This document shows, in pieces, positions 19,201-30,300 of a stretch of DNA of 64,000 nt. The notes under the pieces were generated by a model, which was given only the letters and a program-made list of their open reading frames with translations, had not been told where the DNA came from and did no database searches. Origin of the DNA: Membranipora membranacea (Eukaryota > Bryozoa > Gymnolaemata > Cheilostomatida > Membraniporidae). The position numbers and the translations under genes were made by a program. The stretch lies in NCBI GenBank assembly GCA_914767715.1, contig OU612068.1, positions 33,420,001 through 33,484,000 on the forward strand. The letters run 5' to 3'. Within the stretch, counting starts at the first letter, position 1; each line of letters starts with the position of its first letter.

Positions 19201-22200
19201 TCAAACATCACCAGTGGTGCTTAGTGGGGATGTCTATCATCAATACAAGACCTTTGATGATTTAGAATACAGCCTAACCAGAGACTATATTATCTATATC
19301 TATAGTCTCTGGCCTAACTACAGAGACGCTGGCTCGTCACGTCTACACAATTACCAGGCTATAGAGTTCACTTCTCACAAGCTGAGTACCCAACAAAGAA
19401 GATTGAACATTATATTATGCAAAATTCCCTCCACACAAGCACTACTGCGGCCACGGCTGTGGAAAAAACCAATCTGTTCTCAGTACTAACTGCTTCAATG
19501 TTTTACCATTACACAACTTGGCCTACCCACAATGCATTGCACAATCAAACTTAGAGGCATATGGAGCAATAAAACCAACATGCACTGATGAAACCAATTT
19601 ACAGTTCAGACAACAGTTTGTTAATTTCTTTTCCTTGGTTACATGTCTAATGAGCAGCTTTTAACTGTAACTTGCATGACAAGTAAATAGACAGGTAACA
19701 AACCCTGACTTGTGTATGCCATTGATTAGATATGGTTAGCTAATGGTTAGCCTGGGTAGTTCTGATTGAATTATGGGATTAGCCATTTGGAGGCCTCAAT
19801 GCTGTAATTGAATGTCTATTGCTGCTCTATTGTAAGACTGATCATTTCTATGTTTGATAATTAGATAATTTTATTTCATGTAAAGATAGCATGCGACATG
19901 ACAACCCAATAATTTGTCGCTTATTCAGAATGCTCTTTCCCCTGCCCTGTTATTTGAGGCATACATGGGAACCAGGATTGTATGCACAGCGATAGCTGTA
20001 ATTACTGAAGGCCATAATCAGATACCAGCACTGTTACATGGTGACAATAGATAATTTATTTTGTGTCATCAGTAAAGTAAAGGGGTCGACATGTGACCTT
20101 GGTATTAATTGACTTCATTCTCATTCTTTATTAGCGACACTGCTGCTGGTTAATCAGGACCAAAGTTTTTCTAATAGACCTGATCTCACTGACCTCAGCT
20201 TATAAAAGTGGACTGAGTTTAACAAGTTGACTAGTTAGCAAGCTGCTGCACAAAGAATTAGTTGAGGACCGAGCTGACTGATAGTTGATGGGGCACAAGT
20301 GTTTGTCAGTGATTAATTACTATAACAGCTGTTACAGCATGTTTACCTCTAGTTAAAATACTGGAACGTACATTGCAGGAAGATTGTAGCCACAGACGAC
20401 AGTAAACAGTTTTCTTTGATTGAGTTTTATGTAAATCAGCAGAAAACAAGCAATAAAAGTGACTGGTCAGCTCAAGCTGTTGGTTGAGGTAATTAAAATT
20501 ACCTGTAACATTTAATTAGTCAAAAACCATCTCATAAACTTTCCTTCGTTAAAGAGGCTGCTTGACATTTTTGAGTAGCCGTTGATGTCAGTGTCTAGTA
20601 CACATGTTACACCCTACCACAATAACAGTAATTTACAGTTCCTAGCTCTCTAGCATGTCTTCGGTAGCCTGTCGTTGCAGTGTCATTGTTAGCCAGAGGC
20701 TTGATTGTGTAGCCCAATAACATAATGGTTAGCTTTGGATGTGACAATTACATACTGGCGTGAGATCTGTGCTTGATTGTTGCTCCCCTCTAATTACGTG
20801 GTCGGTAACTTGATAAATTTGCCATTTCTGCATCAATAAGTTCAAGCTACTGTGAAAACACCGTCATTAGAAATTGCTATCAAATTGAGCAGTAACAGAC
20901 CTCTTGCTCAATTGAGCACAGTATTGTGACTGGCTGAATTCCTGATGTTCAAATCTTTAACTTTGCCGTCTCTTCTTTCACAGAATCCTGCGTCTCCGAG
21001 GTAACTCTACAGAACACTGATGATGCTATGATAAACATAACAGACCCCAGGAACTGTGAGAACTTCTATAAGTGTCAGGGGCTCTCATGTTTCCAGTGCC
21101 CCTGTGCAGAGGGCGAGACCTTCAACCCTCAGACCCTGAGGTGTGATGACTCTGGCTCTGTGTGCGAGTGTGAACCTGGCGATACTGATATCGCTATCGA
21201 GACTACTACAACAATCTCAACAGATATTTCTATATCTACTATCACATCCGAGAAGCCTGATATAGTTATTCCCCCTGCAGGCTCCAATAAGAAACCAACA
21301 ACACAAGCTCCCCCCTCGCATACCACTAATAACGGCATCGCTATCATAGCAGTGATTGTGGCAGCCACGGTGATTATTCTGGCAGCACTGGTAATAGGCT
21401 TCTGTCTGTGGCAGCGCGGCATCTTCCCTCTTAGGTAAGCAGCACTAGAGAGCATCACAATACTTTTTGGCTTCACTGGTTAACAGAAGGTGAATGAAAT
21501 CATTCTGAAGAATCAGTCAGTCGCCATTTGGCTATAATAACACCATTGACTGAAGGAAACAATCTTACTTTGTATTGCATGTAAGTGCACTTGAAATGAA
21601 AACAGGCGATTGCAAACTGTATTTCTGAGATGGCAGAATCTAGGAATTCATGATAGGGTTTGTCATTGCGTCCATAAGGTTATGTAAGAGTGAATTATTT
21701 TTTCCATTCCATTTGATGGGTGATCAATACTGCACTCAGTGTTTACGGGACAGAGAAAGTCACCGAATCTAAAACGGCATAATAATATTAAAGTTTTATG
21801 TTGAAAATAGCTTCTTTCAAATATGATTGCACTTGAGGTATACGCATGAGGAGATGATGCCAGTCGATAATATTTATCATAAACATGTTATTAGAAAAAT
21901 AATAGTATTATCGTATATGGTTTGCAATCTCCGGCAGACAATAATTAACTGGCCAATAAAAATAATAACAAATTGCAGAGTGAACAGCAAGAAACAAATA
22001 ATTTACAGGCGCAGCACTTATCATATTTAGCCGTAGATATCCATCTATGCATTGCGCCCTCATATTTAGTGTAATTTCAAAAGCACTTGCCATGCTGGAC
22101 AGGTGGCCCCAAGGTGCTTGCTTTGATGTCATTTCATTGCAAGCTGTCAACAAAACTCAAATTACAGCTTTCAAAAACGTGCTGCCTTTATAGTATTCTT

Positions 22201-24013
22201 TACTCTTCAGAATTTGCTCAATTATGGCTATTTAAATTATGTTATTCTTTCTTTTTGCAGAAAAAAGCCTCCTATGCATCCTTCAAATACGAATGACGGA
22301 TATTTGCACACTCTTCCACCGCAAGAAAGACACGTCTATGCCGAAATTGACGAGCGATCAACAGTGAGCAAATAAATTAGTGAACATTACTATTGTTGTC
22401 TAGTTATTAAACATGAGAAGTTCCCTAAGTGTTATGAACAATACAATCACTCATACTCCTGTGTCGTATGCAAATATGAGACTAAGCTGTAAATGCTTGG
22501 AGGAGACTCTTCTCTTCGCCCTGATCCTAGCCCTGAGGGCAGATCAATGCTAAGTACTGTCACAGCTAGTTTCATCCTATTTCAGTCCCAACCCAGGCTG
22601 ATTCAATCACACAAACTTGTAAGGGGATTTATCAGGCTAAGCTTATTCAATTATTCCGAATTGGCTAATTTCAAAGAGAGAAAATTGGAAATCTTATTGA
22701 TGTCAACCAAGCTGAAGTTTTACTTGGTTGACCATTTCAGTTAGGAATCTCTTATATGAAAAGGGGGAATTAGCTGTATTCTTCATAATTGATGACTAAT
22801 ATGTATTTATGGCTAGTGACAGGATCCATATGCCTGTCCAGACTCCCTTGACTGATCTGACTAGATTTGTGAACACATGAGGTAGTCTAATAGTTTACTC
22901 ATTCCTCATCATCTCACATGAGCATTGATTAGAGATACTAAAATACTACGGCTTTCAAAAACACTGTCAAGTTGTCAATATAATGGCCTGGAAATTCTTT
23001 TTAATTGAGATTGGCATTACACAATGCTAAGGCGACCATGGGTCATGTTGCCAAAAAGTATCCTATTTCAAGACCTAGATTTTTCATGATTACACACATA
23101 GTTTGATATTATTTTCTGAAATGCTTGTTAGTGAGTATATTTAATACCTCTATCTCAAAAAATAAGAGTTATGAGTCAAACGGAAATTTCATCAAATTGA
23201 TGCCAGAGTTTTTCATGTTAAAAAATGAGGTTCAGTTCAAAACACAGTTTGAATCATTTAGTCTATTAGATAAAAAACTGATATCCTTGTTTAGATAGCT
23301 GACACTGTTTACAGAATGTCTAACTGGATTACTGCTCAGGGGGTTTCGTATTTTTATACTGAGAAAGTGGCAGATCGGCCACAGCGTGATAATCACAAGT
23401 CCAACTGGCTTAATTGGCAGATTTTTTATCCATTAGATACAAAGCAGATGTGTTACCTGTCATGTCAAGCTGATTTCATGGTCTCTTCATCTCTTTGTTT
23501 TCTCTCTGATTCCAGGCTGCCGCTCATGAAGCACATACTCGACATATGGGAGAGGACGCTAGAAAACAACTCCAGCATATATACGCTCCACCTATACCAT
23601 CTAATCCGCCACCACCCTGTGCACATCATCCACATCAAACCTTCACACTACCTCCAGGGCATCAACCTAGGCTATATCCACAGTTCACAGGCTATCCTAT
23701 GCCACAACAACTACACCACTCTCCCCAGCTTCAGCAATCCAGAGACTTGATCAGATTTCACTCACCAACAAGTGAGCTGAATAATAAAAATATCAACCAG
23801 AACAATAATGTGCACAGTATAGTAGGCAGTGTTAGCGATGAGCACAGCGAGGTGACGAGCTGCTCGGGCTGCTCTCACTGCTCAGCGCTATCTAATCAGG
23901 TACCGCTAGTCGTCGACCAGATGGACAGAAGGAATCTACTGATGAGAGGACCTACTCCACCTCTCACTCAGTGGACTACAGCTGTCACCACAAGTAAACA
24001 AATATACATCTAA
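16245..24013 (+). CDS. Single-pass membrane protein with peritrophin-A-like (CBM14) domain
   Basis: Four-exon model: 16245-16395, 20984-21434, 22261-22363, 23516-24013. All junctions keep phase; total 1203 nt, 400 aa. Residues 1-18 (MARLVLLFGLLGLQIGVS) are a clear signal peptide; an in-frame upstream ATG at 16200 is less likely. Residues 53-110 hold a cysteine-rich module with the spacing of a chitin-binding CBM14 domain (NCENFYKC, then GETFNP, then LRCDD). A Thr/Ser/Ile stalk follows, likely O-glycosylated, then a transmembrane helix at about 168-193 (IIAVIVAATVIILAALVIGF). The cytoplasmic tail of about 200 residues carries VYAEIDERS, a YAEI site of the SH2-ligand type, proline runs (APPIPSNPPPP) and Gln/His/Ser-rich sequence. 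It could sense or anchor chitin or another glycan and signal through the tail; that is inference. The 4.6 kb first intron may hide further exons, and a donor-like site at 23993 could extend the 3' end. I do not recognise a named orthologue. Confidence 0.7.
16396..20983 (+). other. Large first intron of the CBM14-like gene (4.6 kb)
   Basis: Intron by phase (GGA C joined to AA TCC TGC). It contains a poly-C run (about 17669-17682) and the CCAGAGACTATA palindromic element at 19279-19312. A 112-codon open frame at 19151-19489 runs through that palindrome, has no family resemblance and is not called as a gene. Confidence 0.55.
19279..19312. repeat. Palindromic element, CCAGAGACTATA arms
   Basis: CCAGAGACTATA, a 10-nt AT spacer, then TATAGTCTCTGG. 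The same arms occur without spacer in an anillin intron at 55310-55329. Sequence just downstream (CTAACTACAGAGACGCTGG) resembles the downstream flank of the second copy, so this looks like a dispersed element, not chance. Confidence 0.75.
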
Positions 24014-25793
24014 CTGTGCAACAGGACACTCTCAATTTGCTTTAGCCTTCAAATGCCAACATTTCTCTAGCAATTTCTTCAATGTTGCATTGAGAAAATA
24101 CCTTACATAATTCACATCGTCAAAAATTGGTATATATATAGTATTGAACCTGTGTATTCCACGTATTCCACTCAAAGAGAGGATTTTTCTATTTAATTAC
24201 GTTATTTATTGCTGTGGTTACCTGAAAACCTATCTATTAATCTGAGAAATAATGGAGTGGGTGATAAATGAGAATGAAATGAGTCTGCCATGTAAATTAG
24301 TTCAGGTTAATTTGATTTCACTTTCGTTACTTTGAAGCCTCAGCGCCACTCCGTGCATTTGTGGTTCGGCTACAAGCAATCATAGAATCTCCTCAGCTGA
24401 TTAACCATGAACTCTTTTTCCACAGGCTAATGGTGAAATACTGTACATAAATCATAGTTTTTTGCACTAATTACCTTTTTTCTGCATTGATTAATATGGC
24501 CAAGCCTTGTTGGTACTAACAAGAATAACATAATTTACCATGTTTCATGTTTTTGTTCCATACTCAGTTTCTCTTGTTTATTTGTGATATATTAAACTAA
24601 AAAGAATAAAAAAAAAAAGAATTATTCTTGATTTGGAATGCTTTGTTTCTTTTATCCACAGCAGAGTTCTTCATAACTGATTTACTAATGCTATGATTTC
24701 ACACTCTCCACTCCATCTATTCTCTCTCCTTTGCTACTTCCATTTAACAGGATGCAGTTAAAATGGTTTAGACTATACTAAGAAGTGTTAGGAATAAATA
24801 TCCTGGCATATACAGTCATTATTTAGAACAAATTCAAAACGTAGCAACGATGCTGGGAATTCTGCGGGTGGCTGGTTTTATTAATATCAATGAAACGAAC
24901 AAACAACACTCTTTGTAAATACTGGCAAAAAAAGAGAGCAGGATAATCCAATTCTTTGTCACATATTAGAGTAGAATAGCATCACTGTGACTGTCGGCAT
25001 CTTGTGGTGCAATAAACCGCCTCTCCTCGAAGCACCTCTACTTCATGGTCGGATAACGCCCATATGGATAATAACACAATATTTTTCTAAAGATAGCGGA
25101 CATTACACTGTGATCAAGAAGTTGCTTGCTATGATCTTTATATTTGATATGCTGATAAATGTGTACTCAAAGTGGTTGTTTGATGATTACGTGGTAGATT
25201 TGGCTGAGATTCTCGGTTGTCTTTTGCTTGATGGAGGGAAATAGCCCCCATCAAATTATAACCAATAAGACCATCTTGCAAAAAAAATATGTAGATAAAT
25301 CAACAACAATGTGCAACCAACTAAAGTTTGATCAGTGAGGTACTGAGCGTTGATGTGGAGGTTGTCTACACCAGAGAACGCGGAGCTGCTGTCCAATGGA
25401 TACGAGTTGTAACACCTAACATAGCTGACTGTGAATACTGACACATACTTCCGCATTTTTTGCCAAGTTGTGTTTTAAAAAAAAACTTACAATCTTCATT
25501 TTTCACATACCCTCATTTGTACTGTTACATAGTATCAATAAAGTAAAATAGATACATATCCGGAAAGTTTTTAACCTTTGAGCTGGCAGTCGAGGGAATA
25601 TACGAAAGATCACATTCAATTGGCTTAAGCATGAAATTGTGTGATATTGACATTACAGATGTCAGATGCTTTATTTTTCTATTCCCTGTCTAATCTCGAT
25701 TGTATAAGAAGTCGGGTAAAATTAAGGGAGCCGGGGACACACTGACTGCAGACAAAGGAGGACAGGTTACTCTGTTACATTTTGCTTTGGCCA

Positions 25794-25853
25794 GCTTAGC
25801 CTCTCTTGACAATTGCTTTGTTCGGTGGGACTAGTCAAGACAGGCTACAGCCA
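25794..25853. repeat. Hairpin element, copy 1
   Basis: TTAGCCTCTCTTGACAATTG, a loop with TTTGTTCGGTGGGAC, then AGTCAAGACAGGCT. It matches the element at 26530-26590 in arms and loop, with some mutations in the stem. Confidence 0.75.
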
Positions 25854-25980
25854 GCAATGAGCTCTCAGTTCTGAGACCTCTGTTGTCGGGAACTTTATTT
25901 GATTTCAGAGTTGTCCTTCCCTTGCTTTATTCTTTGATTTATAAGGTAGAAAAATCAGTCGAATATATAGTCCAAATGTT

Positions 25981-26108
25981 TATGGAAACAGACCATTCTG
26001 CGCATGCTCAGCTCTGAGCATGAGCTGATGCTCAGCTCTGGGCATGAGCTGATGCCCAGTCAGATCTACATGCCCAGTCAGATCACGAGAGTCAGTATGG
26101 AAACAGAC
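25981..26108. repeat. Nested palindromic tandem repeat flanked by 13-bp direct repeats
   Basis: TATGGAAACAGAC occurs at 25981-25993 and again at 26096-26108. Between them two 24-bp units (ATGCTCAGCTCTG plus RGCATGAGCTG) are followed by two 18-bp units (ATGCCCAGTCAGATC plus three bases). The 24-bp units are themselves near-palindromic (GCTCAGCTCTGAGC). Confidence 0.85.
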
Positions 26109-26529
26109 ATAAACTTTATAAACTATCAATGATAAATGGAATTTATCAGGATTTGATGTGTCTAATTAGATTGGACTGGCCAAGAAGGAGTGGGTGGGAG
26201 ACTCGCACAGCTACCACATATATACTTAAGCCTGTCTGGACAAACCCTGATACCCTGTTAAAACAATTTCAACCAATCAGTGATTGCTTCTCTCCCACTT
26301 CGAATAAATCTTGATAAGGCAGGGTACTGCTCAGCTGTCCAGCACATCAGTCCCCTCTGGATTTTGCTTTTCTTTCTGCTATTAAAAGTACCACAGGTCT
26401 GGATCTCTGGCAATGTTTTGCTGTTACTCCTGGTTAAAACATTTCCATAGGGACCCAGGTCTTGGGGTAGACATGTGCAATAAACATTGCTCAAGATACT
26501 GTATTATTATAGACAGAGTAGATGCCTGG

Positions 26530-26590
26530 TTAGCCTGTCTTGACAAGCTTTGTTCGTGGGACAGAGCTTGTCAAGACAGCTGTGGCATCT
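26530..26590. repeat. Hairpin element, copy 2
   Basis: CTGTCTTGACAAGCT, a 15-nt loop (TTGTTCGTGGGACAG), then AGCTTGTCAAGACAG, the exact complement of the first arm. Related to the copy at 25794-25853. Confidence 0.9.
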
Positions 26591-27282
26591 GGCAGAGCTA
26601 ACCTAGCTACCCTATGCATCTGGCCGTACTAAATGAGCCGCAATCAGATGGAAAGCACGGCGTGTGTAGCCACAGCTTAACGCCTTGTTTGACAGGCTTT
26701 GTCAATTACAGGCTTCATGTATCAGGTTACCGAGGCGGTGTGGAATCTACACCAGGCATCAATGGCATCAGATACTCCTTGGTAACCTGCTATACATTAA
26801 ATACCCAGAAAGAACACAATCACATCTGGAAGTATGGCTGATGAGCGATGCTTTTTAAACCAAATTATTGCAATCACTTAGCTTGAGATAATGTTATTGG
26901 CTTCCAAATCAGTTCCTTTATTGCCCACTCCGGAGATATAGTATATAATAACTATTTCCATCAAGCGCTGAGTGATTTTGAACAAATTATTAATTGAAAA
27001 ACCCTCCCAAGATCCCAGATGAGTGGTGTTGTGCTGATAGTTTGTATTTACCAAAATAAAATAAAACGGAGAGCCTAGGTGAGTTCAATGAACAAAACCC
27101 TAGGGACTGTTCTAATTGAAACTGGTCCCTGGATGTCTCAAGCCTGTGAGAATGGTTTGATTGGCAATACTATCTGGATAAGGAGCTCATGTCAAAGCTG
27201 AAATGGTTATGTTAGATTTAGCCCATGCTAATGGTTTAGTACCACAAAACTCTGGCTGACCACAGTCCCTTCGGATCAGGAC

Positions 27283-27290
27283 TATAAAAA
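27283..27290 (+). promoter_or_regulatory. Candidate TATA box for the hydroxylysine kinase-like gene
   Basis: CTATAAAAATAA followed by a locally GC-rich stretch (CGCGGCCCCGTG), about 95 bases upstream of the proposed start codon at 27384. The position fits a start site near 27315, with a short 5' UTR. No transcript evidence. Confidence 0.4.
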
Positions 27291-27383
27291 TAACGCGGCC
27301 CCGTGTAGTGACTAGACCTTGCAAACACACTCGTTAAAGACACCCTCTCTGCCTCTTCGTAAGAGTAGCCGTACGCGGCGGGT

Positions 27384-30300
27384 ATGGGTAGTAGGGAACC
27401 AAAACTTCAGATCAGAAGATCTGGAGCTGCGAGTCGATGCCGCAGTAAATGTAAATACAAGGTAAGGGTGGGCAAGCTAGGCTATTGTCTGGAGAGCTCA
27501 CCTCCTTTAGCGGCATCTGTAGTGAATGGGATTCGAACCTGCAACTCTCAGATTGAAAAGCTTGAATCCTAACCCATTCACCACCCTAACACACCACCCT
27601 AACACACCACCCTAACACACCACCCTAACACACCACCCTAACACACCACCCTAACACACCACCCTAACACACCACCCTAACACACCACCCTAACACACCA
27701 CCCTAACACACCACCCTAACACACCACCCTAACACACCACCCTAACACACCACCCTAACACACCACCCTAACACACCACCCTAACACACCACCCTAACAC
27801 ACCACCCTAACACACCACCCTAACACACCACCCTAACACACCACCCTAACACACCACCCTAACACACCACCCTAACACACCACCCTAACACACCACCCTA
27901 ACAAACCACCCTAACACACCACCCTAACACACCACTGGGTGCCTTACAGGATTAGAGTTGTGGACAAGTACTATTTTAAGATGTTCATTTCCAAGGATTC
28001 ACTCCTAAGAACTTCGCCGAAAGCTGTCAGTTGTTTGGCCTATAGTTTTGTGTCCCCTGAAAATGTATGATATTTCACTCTCTCCGTTTGAGAGAACGAA
28101 GCAAGTGATTATCAATGACATTTGTTTATACTTTATCAGATACCATCATCAATTGTGAGAGCTTCCATTCTTCCCTCCCCTCCCCTCCCACCCAAATTAT
28201 TCAACCTATCCTCTCATCTTGGACCCTATTCAGACTTGATATTGATTATTCAATCATGCATTAACCAGGAGTTTCTGTATAAAAAGTTTATACCCTATCA
28301 CTCTGCCACCACAGAGGGAACAAACTTGTTCTAGGGTTTTGGCCTCCTAGTGATAACGATATATTACATCACAAATTATAGTTGTCTTCTCTTTATACAT
28401 GTGTAGACAACTAGCAAAACTAAAACTCTATATTCCTCATATATGTACCCATACTAATATTCCACCAGGGAGGGCGGGATAGTCCACAGTATTCCTGTGA
28501 GATATTCCCCAGTAATCCACAGATATTCCACAATGAGATGTTCCAACAGTATTAAAAGAATTCCTGCTACGTTTAACCACCTCCAATCGAATTCTTCCAC
28601 TACACATCCCAATTGACAGAACATGCCTGTGAGAGATCATCAGGAACGGGCGGGTCTTTTGAGTTTGATTGCAGAGAGTTGGGCATAGGGTATTACACCT
28701 TGGCTTGGGACTGCCGTACAATCACCACCCCTGACATAAGTACCTACTGCAAGTGTCAGAATTCTTTGACAAGGAGCGATTCAATTTTGACTGGACAAGG
28801 GTGGAATTGTATAACAAACGGACTCATAACAGTCCTTTGCCTGCACTAGAACAAAGATGTTATACTTGACTTTACTAAAATAATCGATGGTGATTTGCTT
28901 TAGATTAAATCTTAGAGGTTTGTGCATTGGAAATCACAGTCAGTGAAGATGATGTATTAATAACTATCTCAAGGAGTGAATTCCTTGATTATCCACTGCT
29001 TAGTGCCACTTCCCCTGTAAAATGCAGGTATGTTATTGCTCATCTGTAAGATGAGCGTCACATTTGGGATATAAAAAGCAAAAATGACCAATTAATTCTT
29101 CTTTTGACCATCATCTCTCGTCGTTACTGATCAATTTTATTATATCTTATTATTAAGCCTCTATTCGGAGTTGTCCTCTATCCAGTTTGGTACTTTAAAC
29201 CCACGCCGCATAGGAAAAAGGTGATGAAAAGAGGGTTATATTGAAAACCGCTTAAAATAGGATAAAAATGTGTCATGATTCAGGATCGGCATCATTGAAA
29301 ACCCTGAGGAACAGGTTTTACAAATCATTGGTTGAAAGCTGATGGATCTCTATTTTAGTGACAAAATTCATGAAAAATACCATGAAATTTTTCCGCAAAG
29401 CAGGCAGAAATTGATGAAAATGACTATCCGAATACCAAAATTATTTCCCAACCTATATCTCTATGAGTTTTCTATGGTGCAGTTTCTGAATCATAAATCA
29501 TTTTTATCCTTCTATAAGCGGTTTTAAAGATAACCCTCTTTTCATCACCTTTTTCCTATGCGGCGTGGGTTAAAAGTACCAAACTTGGGAGAAACAACTT
29601 CGAATCGAGGCTTAAATAAGAGCTCAGAAAACTGTCTATAATGAAACAAAAAAAAGAGGTAATTTCTTGAAGTTGTTTTGCCTGATATAAGCAAGGAGTA
29701 AAAGACCCCTTGATATAAGTATATGATATGATTCACCACTTCAGATGTGGCTAGGTTTCATAAATTTCCAAAGAGTGTAACTTGCTTCTATCGAAGTCAT
29801 AGGATTGATTATTTCAGACATGTGGATGGAAAAGACCTAATATATCCGATGAAATAGTTCACCAAGTTTTAGAGGAGCATTACGGATTAGAACTACTGTC
29901 TGCCTGCAAACTACCTGGTTACGATGATTATTCTGCAGTGGTTACATATCAATCTAACTCTAGTGCCACTTCTGGGCAACAGAAAGCTGTTATCAAAGTC
30001 CTTGGTTATGACAACTCTTGCAAAAATGAGCTGCAACAGTTTCTTGGTATGTTTATATATCACCTTTGCAATCCACTTTCAGACTTATACAGTGAAACCA
30101 TCTCAATCCATGTACTCGTTATTATACCTAAATGGATGTATTTCCAGTATCCACAAAATCCTATATTTTTTTCCTGATTCAGGAGTTATTAACAATGTCA
30201 GTTATTATGTAGGACCTTTCCTGACATATCTCGGGGATTGCGGAGTAACATTACCTACTCCTCTCCATACCAGACATGGAGATTACTTACCTCCTAAGAC

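Larger units (their letters stand above)
24014..27383. other. 3' flank of the CBM14-like gene and repeat-rich spacer
   Basis: A candidate polyadenylation signal AATAAA lies at 24605-24610, embedded in A-rich sequence. Around 24790-24870 one frame reads KYPGIYSHYLEQIQNVATML, faintly like the C-terminal part of a non-LTR reverse transcriptase, but too short to call. Between 25790 and 26590 lie two related hairpins and a palindromic tandem repeat, listed separately. No gene was found. Confidence 0.45.

Noticed and set aside
19151-19489. 112-codon open frame inside the CBM14-like gene intron
   Set aside because: It reads through a palindromic repeat (DYIIYIYSL), has no homology signal and no splice context.
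21129-21476. 115-codon minus-strand ORF
   Set aside because: Antisense shadow of the exon encoding the CBM14-like and transmembrane segments.
24780-24880. Second LINE reverse transcriptase remnant
   Set aside because: About 30 codons resemble the family only weakly and stops lie on both sides; not enough to call.
27520-27586. Functional tRNA gene
   Set aside because: B box and acceptor stem are good, but T, D and anticodon stems pair poorly and length is short.
27579-27935. CRISPR array or telomere repeat
   Set aside because: Units are contiguous 13-mers with no spacers, and the period is not 6. It is a minisatellite in a eukaryotic intron.
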